A stretch of DNA of 60,531 bases, taken from assembly GCA_964626565.1 (NCBI GenBank), contig CAZVFX010000029.1, positions 1-60,531 of the forward strand. The letters are read 5' to 3'. The notes under the pieces are model-generated. The model saw only the letters and a program-made list of their open reading frames with translations. It was not told the origin of the DNA and ran no database searches. Positions 58,715 through 60,531 of this stretch are shown here, piece after piece (the stretch's first letter is position 1; the number at the start of each line of letters is the position of its first letter). Source of the stretch: CAZVFX01 sp964626565 (GTDB lineage Bacteria > Myxococcota_A > UBA9042 > CAIXZC01). Position numbers and translations under genes: made by a program.

Positions 58715-60529
58715 ATGCGAACTCTCCTGATAATCTCTCTGGTTGTGGGCCTGGCCGGGCTGGTGGTCGCGTGTGGAAGTGAGGCGTCCGGTGGCGAAGA
58801 TGTTCTTTCCTGCGACGCGGGCTGTGCGCCCGGCGCGGACGGGGGCTGCGTGTGCACGCCTGAGTGTACGTGTGGGAACGGAGTGTGCAGCCCCTCCTGT
58901 GGTGAGAATTCCTGCCTCTGCCCCGGTGATTGTGAGCCCACCTGCGGCGACGGCTGTTGCGATATTAACCAGGGGGAGACTGAGTTGGACTGCCCGGAGG
59001 ACTGCGAGTGCAGCGTCCCCGACGCGGTCAGGATCGTGGACCTCGCATGCGGTTTCTGTGGCATGGTGCAGCATCGGTGTCGCGACGACGGCCAGTGGGA
59101 ATACGACTCCTGCGCCCAGCAGGGTGAGTGTCCGCCCGGGGCTGTGATGATCGGTGGCGAATGCGGGATGTGCGGCATGGGCCGTAACACCTGCTCTGAC
59201 CAGTGCACCTGGCAACTGAAAGACTGCCTCATGGAGCGGGACTGCGAGCCGGGTACAACCAAAACCGAAGGTGAGTGCGGCAATTGCGGGGCCCAGCAGT
59301 GGGGTTGCACCGGTGAGTGCCGTTGGGAAAAGGAGAGTTGTGCGGGCGAAGGGATCTGCACTCCCGGCACCGTCAATGCCAGCGAGGATTCATGCGGCTT
59401 TTGCGGCCGGTGGGACTATCGCTGCACCGACTCGTGCGAGTGGGTCTACGACCTGTGCGAGGAGCAGGGTGAATGCGAACCCGGAAACACCTCCCCCTGT
59501 GGCGAATGCGGGGGGCACCGGGAGTGCCAGGATGACTGCTACTGGGAGCCGGGATGTCGCGGCGAGAAGACCTTTGCAGTGATGTATCCACTGGGCGCTC
59601 CGGGAGTGGAAGACGATGCGGAAGGCATCTACGCAGGCCTCGAAGAACTGTACGGTGAGCAGTGTGGCGCGCTGTATGAAGTGAGCGGGGAAGACTCCCT
59701 GGACGAGGTCCAACAGATCGCCAAATCCCACACCGTGTCGGTGATGACGGGGAACCAGTGCAACTGGTCTCCTACCGCGTTCAAGTCGGGCTGCGATGGG
59801 GAACCCCAGGCGTGCGGCCTGGCTCAAGTCCAGATAGACGATATCTGGGGCGAACTGCTCGATGATTCGTGCGGCATGGAGTCGGTTGACTGCCTGGACG
59901 TCTGGCTGGTCCAGAAAGGGGCGGAGACCGTGGCCTGCTCCGGGGGCCAGGACAACTGCCTCTATGCAGTTTCCGGATACGATGACGAAGCTCTGGGGAA
60001 CGCGGCCGATGCATATGTCACCATGGCGGCGGAGTACCAGGAAAGCCCCTGCTCAGCGCCTTCGCTGACGCCCACCTGTGCTGAGAAATGCCCGGGCAAG
60101 TGCGGGGAACTCGGCGGGTGCGACTGCGGCCCCTGCCCCGGTTGTGACCAGTGCACCGACGACAACAGCTGCCAGCCCCATCCGGACGTGGGAAAGTCGT
60201 GCAGCGACAAGGGCGGCTGCTACGAATGCCTCGACGGAGAAGTGGACTGCGCCGGAGAGTATTGCGACCTGTGGATAGAAACCTGCCAGGTGATCAAGTG
60301 GGCCGGCTGCGGCATCCTGTCCAAGGTGGTTCTATGCACCGCCTCAGGGGTCGTTTGCGCCAGTTTCTCGGGCCCCGGCGCAGTGATTTGCGTAGCGGCC
60401 TGCACCGTCGTAGTTGCCAACATGTGCAAACTACTCACCGAACTGGGCCTCGACGCTGCGGGCGCCAACTGCTGGGACCTGGGTAACATGGCCGGCTGGT
60501 GCCCGGAAGAACCGTGCGATGAGAACTAG
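58715..60529 (+). CDS. Cys-rich lipoprotein with degenerate lysozyme-like middle and hydrophobic C-terminus
   Basis: 604 aa from ATG 58715, where the lipoprotein signal (LAGLVVAC) begins; the frame to 58586 adds non-conserved residues and GTG 58703 is an alternative. Repeated modules GECGxCGxxxxxCxxxCxWxxxxC occupy about 60-290. Then a domain of about 160 residues (GNQCNWSPTAFKSGC, CGLAQVQIDDIW, NCLYAVSGYDDEALGNAA) recalls soluble lytic transglycosylases but the usual catalytic Glu before the sxfnP motif is missing, so I treat this as a hint only. The tail has two hydrophobic helices near 530-575. Complete, ending two bases before the window edge. Confidence 0.6.
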   Translation: MRTLLIISLVVGLAGLVVACGSEASGGEDVLSCDAGCAPGADGGCVCTPECTCGNGVCSPSCGENSCLCPGDCEPTCGDGCCDINQGETELDCPEDCECSVPDAVRIVDLACGFCGMVQHRCRDDGQWEYDSCAQQGECPPGAVMIGGECGMCGMGRNTCSDQCTWQLKDCLMERDCEPGTTKTEGECGNCGAQQWGCTGECRWEKESCAGEGICTPGTVNASEDSCGFCGRWDYRCTDSCEWVYDLCEEQGECEPGNTSPCGECGGHRECQDDCYWEPGCRGEKTFAVMYPLGAPGVEDDAEGIYAGLEELYGEQCGALYEVSGEDSLDEVQQIAKSHTVSVMTGNQCNWSPTAFKSGCDGEPQACGLAQVQIDDIWGELLDDSCGMESVDCLDVWLVQKGAETVACSGGQDNCLYAVSGYDDEALGNAADAYVTMAAEYQESPCSAPSLTPTCAEKCPGKCGELGGCDCGPCPGCDQCTDDNSCQPHPDVGKSCSDKGGCYECLDGEVDCAGEYCDLWIETCQVIKWAGCGILSKVVLCTASGVVCASFSGPGAVICVAACTVVVANMCKLLTELGLDAAGANCWDLGNMAGWCPEEPCDEN

Positions 60530-60531
60530 GC

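Overview
The window looks like chromosomal DNA of a GC-rich, Gram-negative, secretion-heavy bacterium, most like a Myxococcota or another deltaproteobacterial lineage. This is inferred from protein style only: many MopE-type DNDCDG calcium/metal-binding repeats, Cys-rich CxxDGCGGxCG modules, about 15 lipobox lipoproteins, outer-membrane beta-barrels, a MYXO-CTERM-like tail, an atypical PilZ protein and a UGA-encoded selenoprotein. No rRNA, tRNA, CRISPR array, integrase or phage module was seen.

Layout. 1-1914: end of a MopE-repeat/fibrinogen-like surface protein. 1915-3398: a mobile-element remnant made of a 48-bp x3 tandem array, a hairpin region and a catalytically degenerate REP-associated transposase-like gene (RAYT). 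3399-7531: divergent lipoproteins, one with a caspase-like centre and P-domain, one a GGxDxY beta-solenoid. 7532-11199 (minus): a tightly coupled operon of beta-helix protein, small lipoprotein, selenocysteine thioredoxin-fold lipoprotein and purU. 11386-19931: an alcohol dehydrogenase converging on a 2506-aa eight-module lipoprotein. 20091-25397: a U32 peptidase/TrhP, a dockerin-like protein, a His-rich collar-like protein, a PilZ-like protein and a small membrane protein. 25472-35872: a caspase with Tudor-knot repeats, an esterase-like lipoprotein, a DUF4838 glycosidase-like protein, a DUF481 porin-like protein, a seven-repeat propeller lipoprotein and further envelope proteins. 35913-39271: cysteine desulfurase coupled to a secreted peptidyl-arginine-deiminase-like protein. 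39508-41137: DUF47 and PiT phosphate uptake pair. 41159-47356: GH65 sugar phosphorylase/hydrolase facing a complete sugar ABC transporter. 47491-50819: BCCT transporter coupled to a fused two-domain binding protein. 50872-60529: more secreted Cys-rich, barrel, PPC-domain and MepA-like proteins.

The three strongest signals are these. (1) An in-frame UGA lies exactly at the first position of a thioredoxin-type CxxC motif (UTSC) and is followed at the right distance by a SECIS-like hairpin with a GGUC loop, so the two apparent ORFs are one selenoprotein. (2) A 12-mer, AGGTCTGTCCCC, occurs 13 times exactly plus 3 near-matches, on both strands, inside and outside genes and in several reading frames, so it is conserved as DNA. 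(3) A RAYT-like gene that has lost both its HUH histidines and its catalytic tyrosine sits beside the only tandem array of that 12-mer. The GH65 gene has absorbed four copies of the 12-mer plus two other repeat types in frame.

How the genes work together: phosphate import (DUF47-PiT), oligosaccharide import and cleavage (ABC + GH65), quaternary-amine uptake (BCCT + binding protein) and one-carbon metabolism (purU) are the recognisable housekeeping parts. The rest is a large periplasmic/outer-surface repertoire of unknown targets. Convergent genes abut or overlap, with no intrinsic terminators visible between them.
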